A stretch of 64,000 nucleotides of DNA from Chloroflexota bacterium (GTDB lineage Bacteria > Chloroflexota > Limnocylindria > QHBO01). The position numbers and the translations under genes are program-made. The notes below the pieces were generated by a model. That model did not search any database. It saw only the letters and a list, made by a program, of their open reading frames with translations, and was not told the origin of the DNA. The stretch is from assembly GCA_025699005.1 (NCBI GenBank), contig JAILWI010000001.1:844908-908907 (forward strand). Reading direction: 5' to 3'. This document shows, one piece after another, positions 18,976 through 28,173 of the stretch (its first letter is position 1; every line of letters begins with the position of its first letter).

Positions 18976-20013
18976 ATGATTGCCATGCGGCCACGCGGCT
19001 CGATCCACGGCAACCGCGCACTGGCGGGGTGGCTGTTCGTCGCTCCCGCCGCCATCATCGTTGGCCTCTTCGTGCTGGTCCCGGTCCTCATGGCCGCTTG
19101 GGTTAGCGTGTCGGATTGGTCGGGGATCGGCCCGCCCTTCGCCGAGGGCGTGAACTTCGTCGGTGCCGAGAACTACGCCGAGCTGCTCGGTGGCACCGGT
19201 CTGGCGACGCGGGACCTTGGCACCGCGCTCCGAAACAACCTCTTCTACGTGCTGCTCGTGGTGCCATTGCAGACGGCGATCGCGCTCGGGCTGGCGATTC
19301 TCGTCAACCGGCGCGTGATGCGCGCCCGTGGCTTCTTCCGCACGGCGTTCTACTTCCCGTCGGTCACCTCTTCGGTCGCCATCGTCGTGCTGTGGCTCTT
19401 CCTGTTCAGCGCCACCGGCCCGGTGAACAAGGTGCTGAGCTGGATCTGGATCGACGGACCGAACTGGTTCCAGGATCCGCGCGGCATCTTCCACATCGTG
19501 CTCGGCGCGTTCGGGATCACCGGCCAGGACAACCCGCTTGCCGCCGCCAACTTCCTGGGAATCAGCGGCTGGGAGTGGGTCGCCGGTCCGTCGGTCGCCA
19601 TGAGCGCGTTCATCCTCATGGCCGTCTTCACCACCTCGGGGACGTTCATGCTCCTGTTCATCGCCGCTCTCCAGCAGATCAATGCCGAGGTCGAGGAGGC
19701 AGCCATGACCGATGGCGCGAACGCCTGGCAGCGCTTCTGGTACGTCACGCTGCCGATGCTCAAGCCGATCGTCTTCACCGTGGTCACCCTGGGACTGATC
19801 GGCACGTGGCAGGTCTTCGACCAGATCTACGTGGGCACGCAGGGTGGCCCGGCGAAGACCACGCTCACCCCTGCCTACCTGTCCTTCAGTGCGGCCTTCA
19901 ACAACCATGACTGGCCGCGCGGCGCGGCGATTGCCTTCATCCTGTTCGCGATCATCGTCGTCCTCACGGTGCTGCAACGGCTCTGGATCGGCAGGACGGA
20001 GGTCGGACGGTGA
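18976..20013 (+). CDS. Sugar ABC transporter permease (MalF/UgpA type)
   Basis: The protein is 345 aa with a full set of membrane spans, starting GWLFVAPAAIIVGLFVLVPVLMAAWVSVSDW. The EAA coupling loop is visible as EEAAMTDGANAWQRFWYVTLPMLKPI. It pairs with the next permease to form the channel. No ATPase gene lies in this operon, so a shared MsmK/UgpC-type ATPase encoded elsewhere is expected. An in-frame ATG at 18985 is an alternative start. Confidence 0.92.
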   Translation: MIAMRPRGSIHGNRALAGWLFVAPAAIIVGLFVLVPVLMAAWVSVSDWSGIGPPFAEGVNFVGAENYAELLGGTGLATRDLGTALRNNLFYVLLVVPLQTAIALGLAILVNRRVMRARGFFRTAFYFPSVTSSVAIVVLWLFLFSATGPVNKVLSWIWIDGPNWFQDPRGIFHIVLGAFGITGQDNPLAAANFLGISGWEWVAGPSVAMSAFILMAVFTTSGTFMLLFIAALQQINAEVEEAAMTDGANAWQRFWYVTLPMLKPIVFTVVTLGLIGTWQVFDQIYVGTQGGPAKTTLTPAYLSFSAAFNNHDWPRGAAIAFILFAIIVVLTVLQRLWIGRTEVGR

Positions 20014-20846
20014 ACATCCGCCGAGAGGGCGTCTGGGCTTGGGCACCGTTCGTCGTGCTCATCGTGCTGGCGACGATCTACATCGCCCCGTTCCTCGTCC
20101 AGGTCGTCAACTCGTTCCGGCCGGACGCGGATGTCGTTCGCGAGCCGCTGTCGCTCGGGATCGGGACGTGGACCGCGGCGGCCTACGAGCGCCTGTTCAC
20201 CCGGAGCGACTTCCCGCTGTGGACGATGAACTCGTTCATCGTGACCCTGTCCGTGACGCTGGGACGGGTCTTCTTCGTCAGCCTGGCCGGCTATGCGCTG
20301 GCACGGATCCCGTTCCGCGGCCGCGGCCTCGTCTACGCCCTGTTCATCGCGATCATGGCGGTCCCCGGGGTCGTGCTGCTGATCCCGAAGTTCCTCGTCA
20401 TCAACCAGCTCGGGATGTACGACTCGTACTCGGGAATGATCATCCCGCTGCTCGCCGATGCCGCCGGCGTGTTCATCATGAAGAACTTCTTCGAGTCCAT
20501 CCCGGTCGCCGTTGAAGAGCAGGCGCGGATCGATGGGGCGGGCGTCTTCCGGATCTTCTGGTCGATCGTGCTGCCGATGTCGCTGCCGGCCGTGATGACC
20601 ATCGTGATCCTGTCGTTCCAGGGCTCCTGGAACGAGCTCAGCCACTTCATCGTGTCGACGCAGAGCACGGAGCTGACCACGCTCACCCGGGGCGTCGCGC
20701 AGCTGGCCTCGGGTCAGCTCAGCCAGGGCTCGCAGTTCCCGATCAAGCTCGCCGCCGCGCTGCTCATGACGGTGCCAGTGGCGCTGGTGTTCTTCATCTT
20801 CCAGAAGCGGATCATGAACGTCGGCGCGGGTGCGGTGAAGGAGTAG
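20010..20846 (+). CDS. Sugar ABC transporter permease (MalG/UgpE type)
   Basis: The protein is 278 aa with about six membrane spans and the EAA loop VEEQARIDGAGVFRIFWSIVLPMSLPAVMT. It starts with GTG overlapping the previous stop (GTGA). It is the last gene of the lacI-SBP-permease-permease operon. Confidence 0.92.
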   Translation: MNIRREGVWAWAPFVVLIVLATIYIAPFLVQVVNSFRPDADVVREPLSLGIGTWTAAAYERLFTRSDFPLWTMNSFIVTLSVTLGRVFFVSLAGYALARIPFRGRGLVYALFIAIMAVPGVVLLIPKFLVINQLGMYDSYSGMIIPLLADAAGVFIMKNFFESIPVAVEEQARIDGAGVFRIFWSIVLPMSLPAVMTIVILSFQGSWNELSHFIVSTQSTELTTLTRGVAQLASGQLSQGSQFPIKLAAALLMTVPVALVFFIFQKRIMNVGAGAVKE

Positions 20847-20875
20847 GGGGACGGCGCGGCGCCATGGACCGGCCA

Positions 20876-21253
<378 letters not shown>

Positions 21254-21537
21254 GGGCTCGCTTGAGTTGATGACTTCATCATGATCGCTCCAGCCAGTTC
21301 GCGTCGGGGGCACCGGAGCGACCGTTGGCGCGCTGGTCGGGCTCCACGGAAGCCGGGAAGGAGATCGTGGCAGATCTCCACCAACGACTCGCCCTCCGGG
21401 CCAAGTTGTGGACAAGTTGGTGGACAGACCCCCTTCCGGAATGCGGCCATTGCGGCCTACGATCCCGGCCGGTCCGTATCCTTGGGCCATCGGGAATCAT
21501 CCATCTCCATCAACCAAATCCTGGAGGGTGCCATCGC

Positions 21538-21879
21538 ATGACGCAGCGGCCGTCCGAGCCCGACGCTGCCGAGAGGCGCAGCCTGGCGGGGGAGCCACCG
21601 CCTCCCGACGTGGTCTCATTCATTCAGTTCTGCCATCACCGCCGCGGGGTGGGCTGGCCCGAGCTCTACGACGAGATGTGCGGGGTTGCCGCGCGTCGCG
21701 AGTATCAGGGCTGGGACCACGCCGACCTCGCTTCGCATGGCCTGACGTTCTCCCTGTTCGAGATGCCGCGCCTGGCCGCCTGGGTCCGCGCCGTGCTCGA
21801 CGGAGCCGATGACGGGGCGGTGAGTGGCCATCGAGGAGCCACGACACCACGACGGCAGCCGCAGGGCGCCGTCGCCTGA
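21538..21879 (+). CDS. Small hypothetical protein
   Basis: The protein is 113 aa from the ATG at 21538 (MTQRPSEPDAAERRSL), with GGAGG about 12 nt upstream. The middle looks structured (DVVSFIQFCHHRRGVGWPELYDEMCGVAARREYQGWDHADLASHGLTFSLFEMPRLAAWVRAVLDG), with conserved-looking Cys/His and aromatic residues; the C-terminus looks disordered. I do not recognise the family. The 285 bp upstream, shared with the divergent DUF2200 gene, holds only a possible TATCCT -10. Confidence 0.6.
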   Translation: MTQRPSEPDAAERRSLAGEPPPPDVVSFIQFCHHRRGVGWPELYDEMCGVAARREYQGWDHADLASHGLTFSLFEMPRLAAWVRAVLDGADDGAVSGHRGATTPRRQPQGAVA

Positions 21880-21905
21880 CCGCCCTGCGGCGATCGACAG
21901 CAACA

Positions 21906-21938
21906 GAGCCCCGGTTCGCACTCAGCGGATCGGGGCTC
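21906..21938. terminator. Bidirectional terminator hairpin
   Basis: GAGCCCCG (21906-21913) pairs with CGGGGCTC (21931-21938), extendable to about 13 pairs with two wobble pairs and a 7-nt loop. It sits between two convergent genes. Confidence 0.65.
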
Positions 21939-21987
21939 GTTCGTGCTCGGTCGGGATCGGTGGGCCGACGTTCGCCGGCTGGCCGCG

Positions 21988-22287
21988 TTAGTAGGTGTGC
22001 CGGCGCGCCATCTCGCGCTCGATCATGCGCTCCATGACCATGTACTTCTCGATGCGGCGCCGCAGCTCGTTCGCCTCGGGCGTGTACAGGTGGACGTACT
22101 GCTGCAGCTCGAGGCTCAGCTTGCGGCTGAACATGCGGGCGTGATCGAGGTTCCGTCGCAGGAGCACCTGGTCCATCCGGCGGAGGTGCTCCTCGTTGAG
22201 AAGGTCCTCGTCCCGGAGCAGCTCGCGGTCGACATCGATCTGCGTACGTTGCAGCTGGACGGGCGTGATGATCGTTTCGTCAGCCAT
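21988..22287 (-). CDS. Small charged, helical hypothetical protein
   Basis: The protein is 99 aa, very rich in Arg, Glu and Leu, with heptad-like stretches (LLNEEHLRRMDQVLLRRNLDHARMF, ELRRRIEKYMVMERMIEREMARR) suggesting a coiled coil or helical bundle. There are no membrane segments. The gene starts 12 nt after the receiver-protein gene on the same strand, so the two are an operon and may interact. Family not recognised. Confidence 0.65.
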   Translation of the reverse strand: MADETIITPVQLQRTQIDVDRELLRDEDLLNEEHLRRMDQVLLRRNLDHARMFSRKLSLELQQYVHLYTPEANELRRRIEKYMVMERMIEREMARRHTY

Positions 22288-22299
22288 GGCCGGACCAGT

Positions 22300-22701
22300 C
22301 TAGCGGCTGGCAGGTTGGCCGATGAGGTCACCGACGAGGCCGGTGATCTGGTCGATCCCGAACGGCTTCGGCAGGACATGAATGTTGCCGATGGCCGCCA
22401 GCTCCGCTTCACGCTCGCGCAGCGAGGCGACATCCGCGGAGCACACGATGATCGGGATCTCCGCCAGGCGGTCCTCCGCGCGGGCGAGCGTGACGATCTC
22501 CCACCCCGATGCTCCACCGAGGAGGAGGTCCACGATGATGAGATCGGGACGGGACGCTCCGATCTCGGCGATCGTCGTCTCCTCGCCGTTGAAGAGGCTC
22601 ACCTCGTAGCCGGCATCTTCATCCAGGATGGCCGACATGAGCTCGAGAAAGTCGGGGTTGTCGTTGATGACGCTGATTCGCGGCCGCGTCGCGCTCGGCA
22701 T
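22300..22701 (-). CDS. Stand-alone response regulator receiver protein
   Basis: The protein is 133 aa. The start at 22701 (MPSATRPRISVINDNPDFLEL) has GGAGGG 10 nt upstream; the ORF-track start 42 nt earlier is less likely. It is a receiver domain only, with phospho-acceptor Asp58 in LIIVDLLLGG, switch residue in IVCSAD and Lys112 in LPKPF. The first acidic residue of the usual DD pair is Asn (INDN). There is no output domain, so it acts by protein contact, possibly with the 99-aa neighbour. Confidence 0.88.
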   Translation of the reverse strand: MPSATRPRISVINDNPDFLELMSAILDEDAGYEVSLFNGEETTIAEIGASRPDLIIVDLLLGGASGWEIVTLARAEDRLAEIPIIVCSADVASLREREAELAAIGNIHVLPKPFGIDQITGLVGDLIGQPASR

Positions 22702-22780
22702 GCTCGGGGTCCCTCCGGTGGCTCGGTCGCCTTCGGTGGCCACGAGTATAGGCGCGCCCCGTGTGGGTATGCTGATCCGG

Positions 22781-22856
22781 GTCCCCGTAGCTCAGTGGAC
22801 AGAGCAACCGCCTTCTAAGCGGTCGGTCGCAGGTTCGAATCCTGCCGGGGACGCCA
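22781..22856 (+). tRNA. tRNA-Arg (anticodon TCT)
   Basis: The acceptor GTCCCCG pairs with CGGGGAC. The anticodon stem ACCGC/GCGGT holds loop CTTCTAA, giving anticodon TCT. The T arm is GCAGG TTCGAAT CCTGC. CCA is encoded at 22854-22856. Confidence 0.95.
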
Positions 22857-22926
22857 CCCCGAGCTCCGCTGGAGCGACGCGAAGAGCCGCGGGGGGTGTG
22901 ATCGATTGACGGAGGGCATCCACCTG

Positions 22927-23706
22927 GTGAGCGCGAGCATGGATCGGCACTTCTCCGAGGTGGCGGGTGCATACAACGCGCTGCGCACGACCGATATCGA
23001 GCCGATTCTGCTCATTCGGGACACCCTTGGTCGGCGCGGATCGGTTCGTGGGATCGACGTCGCATGCGGTGGCGGCCGGTACAGCCAGCTCCTCCTCGAG
23101 CATGTCCCGGGCCTTGCCCTCACGCTCCACGACCAGAACGACGCAATGCTGTCCGAGGCGACCCGGTACCTCGCCGAGCATGGGATCGAGGACGTCCCGA
23201 CCGTCGAGGGCGACATCGCGGATCTCGAGTTCCCCGATGCGGCGTTCGACGCCGTGTTCACGTTCAACGCGATTCATCACTTCGATCCGTCGATGTTCCT
23301 GGCCAAGGCCGCTCGCGCGCTGAGCGGCGATGGCCGCGTCTTCATCTACACGCGACTGCGTGAGCAGAATGCGCGGAGCGTCTGGGGCCAGCTCTTTCCG
23401 TCGTTCGCCGAGCGCGAGGATCGCCTCTACGAGCTCGCAGAGGTCGAATCGTGGGACGGGGGATCCGGATCGCTGGGGAAGCCGGAGATCGTCCAGTTCG
23501 AGTTCCAGCGGCGAGCGACCCTGTCTGAGCTGATTCACCAGGCGCGGAGCCGTCACTACTCGACGTTCTCGCTGTATTCGCCGGCCGAGCTCGAGCAGGC
23601 GCTAGCCGAGTTCGAGCGCGCAGTCCGCGAGCGGTTCCCGGACGTCGACGCCATCGAATGGACGGACGAGAACGTGATGATCGTGTACGGCTCCGCCGCT
23701 CGCTGA
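22927..23706 (+). CDS. Class I SAM-dependent methyltransferase
   Basis: The protein is 259 aa from a GTG at 22927, with GGAGGG 10 nt upstream; an ATG at 22939 and a TTG at 22906 are alternatives. Motif I is GIDVACGGGRYSQLL, the acidic residue LTLHDQ ends strand 2, and DIADLEFPDAAFDAVFTFNAIHHFDP is motif II/III of the Methyltransf_11 type. The substrate is unknown. It stands alone between tRNA-Arg and a convergent glycosylase gene. Confidence 0.88.
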   Translation: MSASMDRHFSEVAGAYNALRTTDIEPILLIRDTLGRRGSVRGIDVACGGGRYSQLLLEHVPGLALTLHDQNDAMLSEATRYLAEHGIEDVPTVEGDIADLEFPDAAFDAVFTFNAIHHFDPSMFLAKAARALSGDGRVFIYTRLREQNARSVWGQLFPSFAEREDRLYELAEVESWDGGSGSLGKPEIVQFEFQRRATLSELIHQARSRHYSTFSLYSPAELEQALAEFERAVRERFPDVDAIEWTDENVMIVYGSAAR

Positions 23707-23759
23707 CCTGTCGACCGGTTGTCGCCGGGGCGTGCCGGCGATTGCCAGCGCGATGCGCA

Positions 23760-24650
23760 TCAGAGCTCGGCGATGCGTCGCGGCGCCATGCGTGGCCCGT
23801 ACCGCGGGGCCGTGAAGCCGGCGACCTCGAGCAGGCGCTGGACCCGGCCGCGCTGGCCTCGATACGGCTCGAGGATCTCGAGCATCCGGGCGTCGTCGGC
23901 GCGCGCCTCGCCGGCGAGCGCCCACGCCACCATGTTCGGGATATGGAAGTCGCCGACGCTCACCGCGTCAGGGTCGCCGAACGCGCTGCGCACGACCTCG
24001 GCGGCCGTCCACGGGCCGACGCCCGGGAGCGACATGAGCCGTCGAGTGGCGAGCGCGGCATCGTCCGCGGCCTCGAGCCAGGCGTGTCGCGCGGCAGCAC
24101 GACGCACCACGTCCGCGCGACGCCGCTCGACGCCGAGCGGATGGAAAGCGTGGTAGGGCAGGCCTGCCAGCGTCGCAGGCGCCGGCGGGAGCAGGAGGTC
24201 CATCGGCCCGGGCGCTGGCGAGCCGTAGCGTCGGAGCAGGCCCGCGTATGCGCGGAACGCCTCGGTTCCGGTGACCTTCTGCTCGAAGATGGACGGGACC
24301 AGCGCGTGGACGACTCGCCGGCTGCTCGGAAGCCGAAGCCCGGGGTGCCGCCGCTGGAGGTCCCGGATCAGCGAGTGTTGCGCGACGAGCTCCTCGGGGC
24401 GATCGTCCTCGCCGACGAGCGCCGGAGCGTGCTGTGCCATCCACCCGGCGCCGTCGCCCCAGGCCCGCACGTGAAGCTCGTCGTCCAGCACATCGAGCCG
24501 CGCCGTGGCCGCGCCATCCGGGGTCAACGTCGCCCATGCCGCGCTCCGGCGGGAGAGCCTGATCGTGCGGTCGCCGGCGCCGTGGCGCAGAGGGCCAAGC
24601 GTCTCGGCCAGATCGAGCGGACCGCGCAGACGGACGCGGCGCTCGATCAC
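23760..24650 (-). CDS. AlkA-like DNA-3-methyladenine glycosylase (HhH-GPD)
   Basis: The protein is 296 aa. The helix-hairpin-helix is LMSLPGVGPWTAAEVVRSAFGDPDAVSVGDFHIPN, with catalytic Asp in VGDFH. The earlier segment VVHALVPSIFEQKVTGTEAFRAYAGLLRRYG fits the family. It removes alkylated bases in base-excision repair. Its start overlaps the FabD-like stop (ATGA, 24647-24650). It is the last gene of a three-gene leftward operon. Confidence 0.88.
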   Translation of the reverse strand: MIERRVRLRGPLDLAETLGPLRHGAGDRTIRLSRRSAAWATLTPDGAATARLDVLDDELHVRAWGDGAGWMAQHAPALVGEDDRPEELVAQHSLIRDLQRRHPGLRLPSSRRVVHALVPSIFEQKVTGTEAFRAYAGLLRRYGSPAPGPMDLLLPPAPATLAGLPYHAFHPLGVERRRADVVRRAAARHAWLEAADDAALATRRLMSLPGVGPWTAAEVVRSAFGDPDAVSVGDFHIPNMVAWALAGEARADDARMLEILEPYRGQRGRVQRLLEVAGFTAPRYGPRMAPRRIAEL

Positions 24651-25651
24651 CGCCGCATCGAGAGCAGGATCGGCGACGGGCCAGCCTGCGTGGCCTCGAG
24701 CTCGGCGCGGCTGCGGATGCCGCGGTATCCCTCCCGCACGATGGCCTGGGCGCTGACCTCGCCGAGGCTCGTTCCCGGGCCGGCAAGAAGGACGACATCC
24801 GGCGCGTACTCACGCAGGGCCACGCGCAGGCTCGTCGCGTAGTCGTACGTCATGGCCGGCTGGTCGCGGACCGTGTGCCGTCCCAGCTCGGCAGGGTCGG
24901 TCGCATAGGGCGTGAACCGGACTCCACGTCCGTCGACGAGTGTGACGTTCGGAGCGTTCCAGGTGAGATCCGCCAGGCGAACCGCCGCGTCGGCCGCGGC
25001 GCGCGCGCGAAGGGGCGTGTGCCACGCCTCCTGGGCGCCCGCGCGGAGCGGATATCGTCGGCTCCCCACCTCGATCGGAGGCAGCTCCTGGGCAATCGCC
25101 GCCATGCTCGCCCGGGGAGCGCTGACCGTGACGAACGCGCCGAGGTCGAGCGAGCGATGCGCGACATCCTCGTGGTGCGACAGCACGGCATCGAGCGCCG
25201 ATACGCGCAGGGGGTCCAGGCGCCAGTCGTCGTCGGCGACGGCGTACACGAGCTGTCCGCCCGGATCGTCGTCGACCACCGGCTCCTCGGCGAGGAGAGC
25301 CATCGTCTGGACGATCCGAAACGCATCGTCGAACGAGAGCGCGCCGGACGCCGCGAGCGCGGTGTACCAGCCGCTCGAGCTGGCAACGACGACGACGACC
25401 TCGTGGTCATCGGCGATCCGCTCCGCGTCGAGAAGGCTGGCGAGGAACGTCAGCGGCGCGGCGTTCGCCGAGCGAAGGTGGACCGCCGGATCGAAGCGGC
25501 CGGCGCCGTCGAGGTCCGAGAGGCGCGGAAGGTCCAGGTCCGCGCGGAGCTCGTCCGCTCGACGTACCCACGGGTGCGTCTCCGGCAAGGAGCCGAGCGA
25601 GCTCGGACCGTAGGAACCGCGGGCCGGGAAGGCGACGACGGCCCGGGTCAC
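24647..25651 (-). CDS. Malonyl-CoA:ACP transacylase-like (FabD-fold) protein
   Basis: The protein is 334 aa. The start is a GTG at 25651 overlapping the E1 stop (GTGA); the protein then begins TRAVVAFPARGSYGPSSLGSLP, the expected first strand of FabD. The active-site region is VVVVASSSGWYTALAASGALSFDDAFRIVQTMALL, aligning with the GHSLGEYSALVAAGALSFEDAL type but with ASSSGW at the elbow. A His lies later in the fold. By homology it moves acyl groups between CoA and a carrier. Coupling to an E1 dehydrogenase suggests a link between alpha-keto-acid oxidation and acyl-chain priming. Confidence 0.72.
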   Translation of the reverse strand: MTRAVVAFPARGSYGPSSLGSLPETHPWVRRADELRADLDLPRLSDLDGAGRFDPAVHLRSANAAPLTFLASLLDAERIADDHEVVVVVASSSGWYTALAASGALSFDDAFRIVQTMALLAEEPVVDDDPGGQLVYAVADDDWRLDPLRVSALDAVLSHHEDVAHRSLDLGAFVTVSAPRASMAAIAQELPPIEVGSRRYPLRAGAQEAWHTPLRARAAADAAVRLADLTWNAPNVTLVDGRGVRFTPYATDPAELGRHTVRDQPAMTYDYATSLRVALREYAPDVVLLAGPGTSLGEVSAQAIVREGYRGIRSRAELEATQAGPSPILLSMRR

Positions 25652-27918
25652 GAGCGCGATCCTGACGCGTGCCGTCGCCGGCCGACGGCGCGCACCGCGC
25701 TCGCGACGATCTGGTCCACCCCGACGAGGACCGCGGAGGTCGCCGGTCCCAGCGGGACGAACGAGTCGACGGCGCGCACCGATGCCAGTCGTTTCGCGGT
25801 CCGCGTCTCGGCCAGGTCGGCGACGATCGCATCGGCCACACCGGCGCCGGTCGCGCGGCACTCGTCCACGACGACGACCGTGCCGACATCGGCGGCGTGC
25901 TCGCGGATCGCCTCGGTCGGCAGCGGGCTCAGCCAGCGCAGGTCCAGGACCCGCGCCCGCAGATCGTGCTCCTCGGCGAGGCGGTTGGCGGCCTGCAGAC
26001 TGAGCCGCAGGCCGTTGGCGTAGCTGACGAGGAGCACGTCCGCATCGGCGCCGGTCTCGCCATAGACGCCGACCTCTCCGGGCAGGAGAACGTCCGGTGG
26101 GGGCGCGTACGTCGAGAGCCACCCGCCGTCGCCATCGGCGTGGAGGTCCTTCTCGTGGTACAGGGCGATCGGCTCGAGGAAAATGACGACGCGGCCGTCC
26201 TCGATCGCCATGGCGACCGCGCCCCGCAGCATGCGCGCCGCATCGTCGCCGCGGGCGGGCGTGGCGATCACGAGGCCCGGGATGTCGCGGAGCGCGCCGA
26301 TCGAGTTGTCGTTGTGGAAGTGCCCGCCGAATCCCTTCTGGTAGGCGAGCCCCGCAACCCGCACCACCATGGGGTTGCGGAACTGGCCGGAGCTGAAGAA
26401 CTGGAGCGAGGCTGCCTCGCCGCGAATCTGGTCGAGCGCGTTGTGGAGGTAGGCGAGGTACTGGATCTCGGGGATCGGCAGCAGTCCGATATGGGCCGCG
26501 CCCTGGGCGATGCCGAGGATGCTCGTCTCGTCGAGGAGCGTGTCGAACACGCGCGCCGTGCCGAACCGGCGCTGGAGGCCGTTCGTGACGTTGTAGACGC
26601 CGCCCTTGCGACCGACGTCCTCGCCGAACAGGAAGACCTCCGGGCGGCGCAGGAGCTCGTCGGCCAGCGCGGCGTTCAGCGCGCCCGCCAGCGTGCGGCT
26701 CGTCGGCGACGTGGCGGCCTCCGGCAGCGTCGGACCGAAGGAGGCGATCCGATCATCCGGCGACGCGAGCGGCAGCGTCGCGCGAAGTGCGACGAGCGTC
26801 GGGTGGTTCGGCGCCAGGGGCGCGGTGACCTCCTCCGTGGTCTGCAGCCGAGGACGACGCCACGCCTCCTCCGCCACCGCCATGACACGGTCGCGCGTCT
26901 CCCGCACGAGGTCACGGAGCATGTCGGGCTCGGCGGCCCCCGAGTCGACGAGCCGTCGCGCGTTGCGCAGCAGCGGGTCGTCGGATTCGATGGCCTCGAT
27001 CTCGGACAGGCTGCGATACGTCTGCTCGGCGTCGCTGCCGGCGTGTCCCCACAGCCGGACGGTTCGCAGGTGGAGGAAGACCGGGCGCCGATGGTGGCGC
27101 ACCTCCTCGATCGCGATGCCGACGGCGTCCCAGATCTCGTCGATCTCGCCGTCGGCGCGCACGTAGCCGAGGTGCTCCTGGTGGCCGAAGGTGTCGGCGA
27201 TCCAGCCGTCGGGCGTGGCGACGCTGATCCCGGTCCCGTTGTCCTCGCACACGAGCAGCAGCGGCATCGGAAGGCCGAGGCGCACGGCGTACCGCGCGGT
27301 GTTGATGGCGGAGAGGGCGGTGGCATGGTTCGCGCTGGCGTCGCCGAACGAGCACGCGACGATGGCATCGGCCGGGAGGTCGGTGGGGACCCCGAAGCGC
27401 TTCGCGCGTGCCAGGCTGAAGGCGAGACCCATCGCCTTCGGAAGGTGGCTCGCGATCGTGCTCGTCTGTGGCGGGACCCAAAGCGCACGGCTGCCCCACA
27501 CCTTGTGGCGGCCCTGGCTGATCGGGTCATCGCTGGCGGCCACGATGCCCAGGAGCGTATCGAGCATCGGCGTGCTGCCCGGCAGCTGGCGGGCGCGGGC
27601 CATCATGAAGCCGCCCGATCGGTAGTGAAGGAACGCCGGGTCGTCGATCCGCAGGCGCGCGCCGACCACCGCGTTGTTCTCGTGGCCGGCGGAGCCGATG
27701 GTGTAGAAGCTCCGGTTCGTCTTCTTCAGCTCTCGCGCCGCGACGTCGAGCTGCCGGGACGCGAGCTGGTCCTCGAACAGGGCGATGGCTCCGACCGCCG
27801 TGAGACCGCCATCGGTCCCGATCGGCGCATCAGGAGCCAACCGGCGGTCAGCCGGCTCGGCGTGGGCGAGATAGGCGTCGAGCTGTCGCTCGACGATGGC
27901 GACGCGGTCCCAGGTCAT
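25648..27918 (-). CDS. 2-oxo acid dehydrogenase E1, fused alpha and beta subunits
   Basis: The protein is 756 aa. The N-terminal half is E1 alpha, with the thiamine-diphosphate motif GDASANHATALSAINTARYAVRLGLPMPLLLVCEDNG and HRPVFL-type PDH/BCKDH context. From about residue 405 the E1 beta half begins (TLAGALNAALADELLRRPEVFLFGEDVGRKGGVYNVTNGLQRRFG, DTLLDETSILGIAQGAA, VVVVDECRATGAG). It decarboxylates a 2-oxo acid and feeds a lipoyl E2. No E2 or E3 is in the window. Large N-terminal extension and phase suggest branched-chain rather than pyruvate use, but this is not settled. Confidence 0.88.
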   Translation of the reverse strand: MTWDRVAIVERQLDAYLAHAEPADRRLAPDAPIGTDGGLTAVGAIALFEDQLASRQLDVAARELKKTNRSFYTIGSAGHENNAVVGARLRIDDPAFLHYRSGGFMMARARQLPGSTPMLDTLLGIVAASDDPISQGRHKVWGSRALWVPPQTSTIASHLPKAMGLAFSLARAKRFGVPTDLPADAIVACSFGDASANHATALSAINTARYAVRLGLPMPLLLVCEDNGTGISVATPDGWIADTFGHQEHLGYVRADGEIDEIWDAVGIAIEEVRHHRRPVFLHLRTVRLWGHAGSDAEQTYRSLSEIEAIESDDPLLRNARRLVDSGAAEPDMLRDLVRETRDRVMAVAEEAWRRPRLQTTEEVTAPLAPNHPTLVALRATLPLASPDDRIASFGPTLPEAATSPTSRTLAGALNAALADELLRRPEVFLFGEDVGRKGGVYNVTNGLQRRFGTARVFDTLLDETSILGIAQGAAHIGLLPIPEIQYLAYLHNALDQIRGEAASLQFFSSGQFRNPMVVRVAGLAYQKGFGGHFHNDNSIGALRDIPGLVIATPARGDDAARMLRGAVAMAIEDGRVVIFLEPIALYHEKDLHADGDGGWLSTYAPPPDVLLPGEVGVYGETGADADVLLVSYANGLRLSLQAANRLAEEHDLRARVLDLRWLSPLPTEAIREHAADVGTVVVVDECRATGAGVADAIVADLAETRTAKRLASVRAVDSFVPLGPATSAVLVGVDQIVASAVRAVGRRRHASGSRS

Positions 27919-27981
27919 GCGGCGGGTGGTGACTCGGTGCTGGGGCGGGCCGCGCCATTCTACCGCCGCCGCCGGGCGGCT

Positions 27982-28098
27982 TTAGCGGGGGAAGTCGCCG
28001 CCGTTGGAGACGGCCATGGTGATCGTTACGAGGGCCAGCTGGAGGGCGACGGCCAGGATCGGGGCCCAGAGGAGGGGAAGGCGCGGCAGGCGGGACAT
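27982..28098 (-). CDS. Possible 38-aa single-span membrane peptide
   Basis: This short ORF runs MSRLPRLPLLWAPILAVALQ and on to a second hydrophobic turn, ending GGDFPR then TAA. It has a positively charged N-terminus and one membrane span. It lies 64 nt upstream of the fused E1 gene on the same strand. The ribosome site is weak, so it could be chance. The rest of the 27919-28333 gap holds a triple direct repeat and the promoter of the polyamine-type ABC operon. Confidence 0.4.
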   Translation of the reverse strand: MSRLPRLPLLWAPILAVALQLALVTITMAVSNGGDFPR

Positions 28099-28173
28099 CT
28101 TCGGCGAACCTCGTCCGCGCGGGGACCACGGGGTGTGATCGCGCCCGCGAGAGGCCATGTGACGCCACCGCGT

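Noticed and set aside
14484-20846. PTS genes as part of the sugar locus
   Set aside because: The importer is ABC type and HPr/EI are on their own transcript, so a direct link is not supported.
22768-22773. TATGCT as the -10 box of tRNA-Arg
   Set aside because: It ends only 7 nt before the tRNA and has no -35 match, so it is not reported as a promoter.
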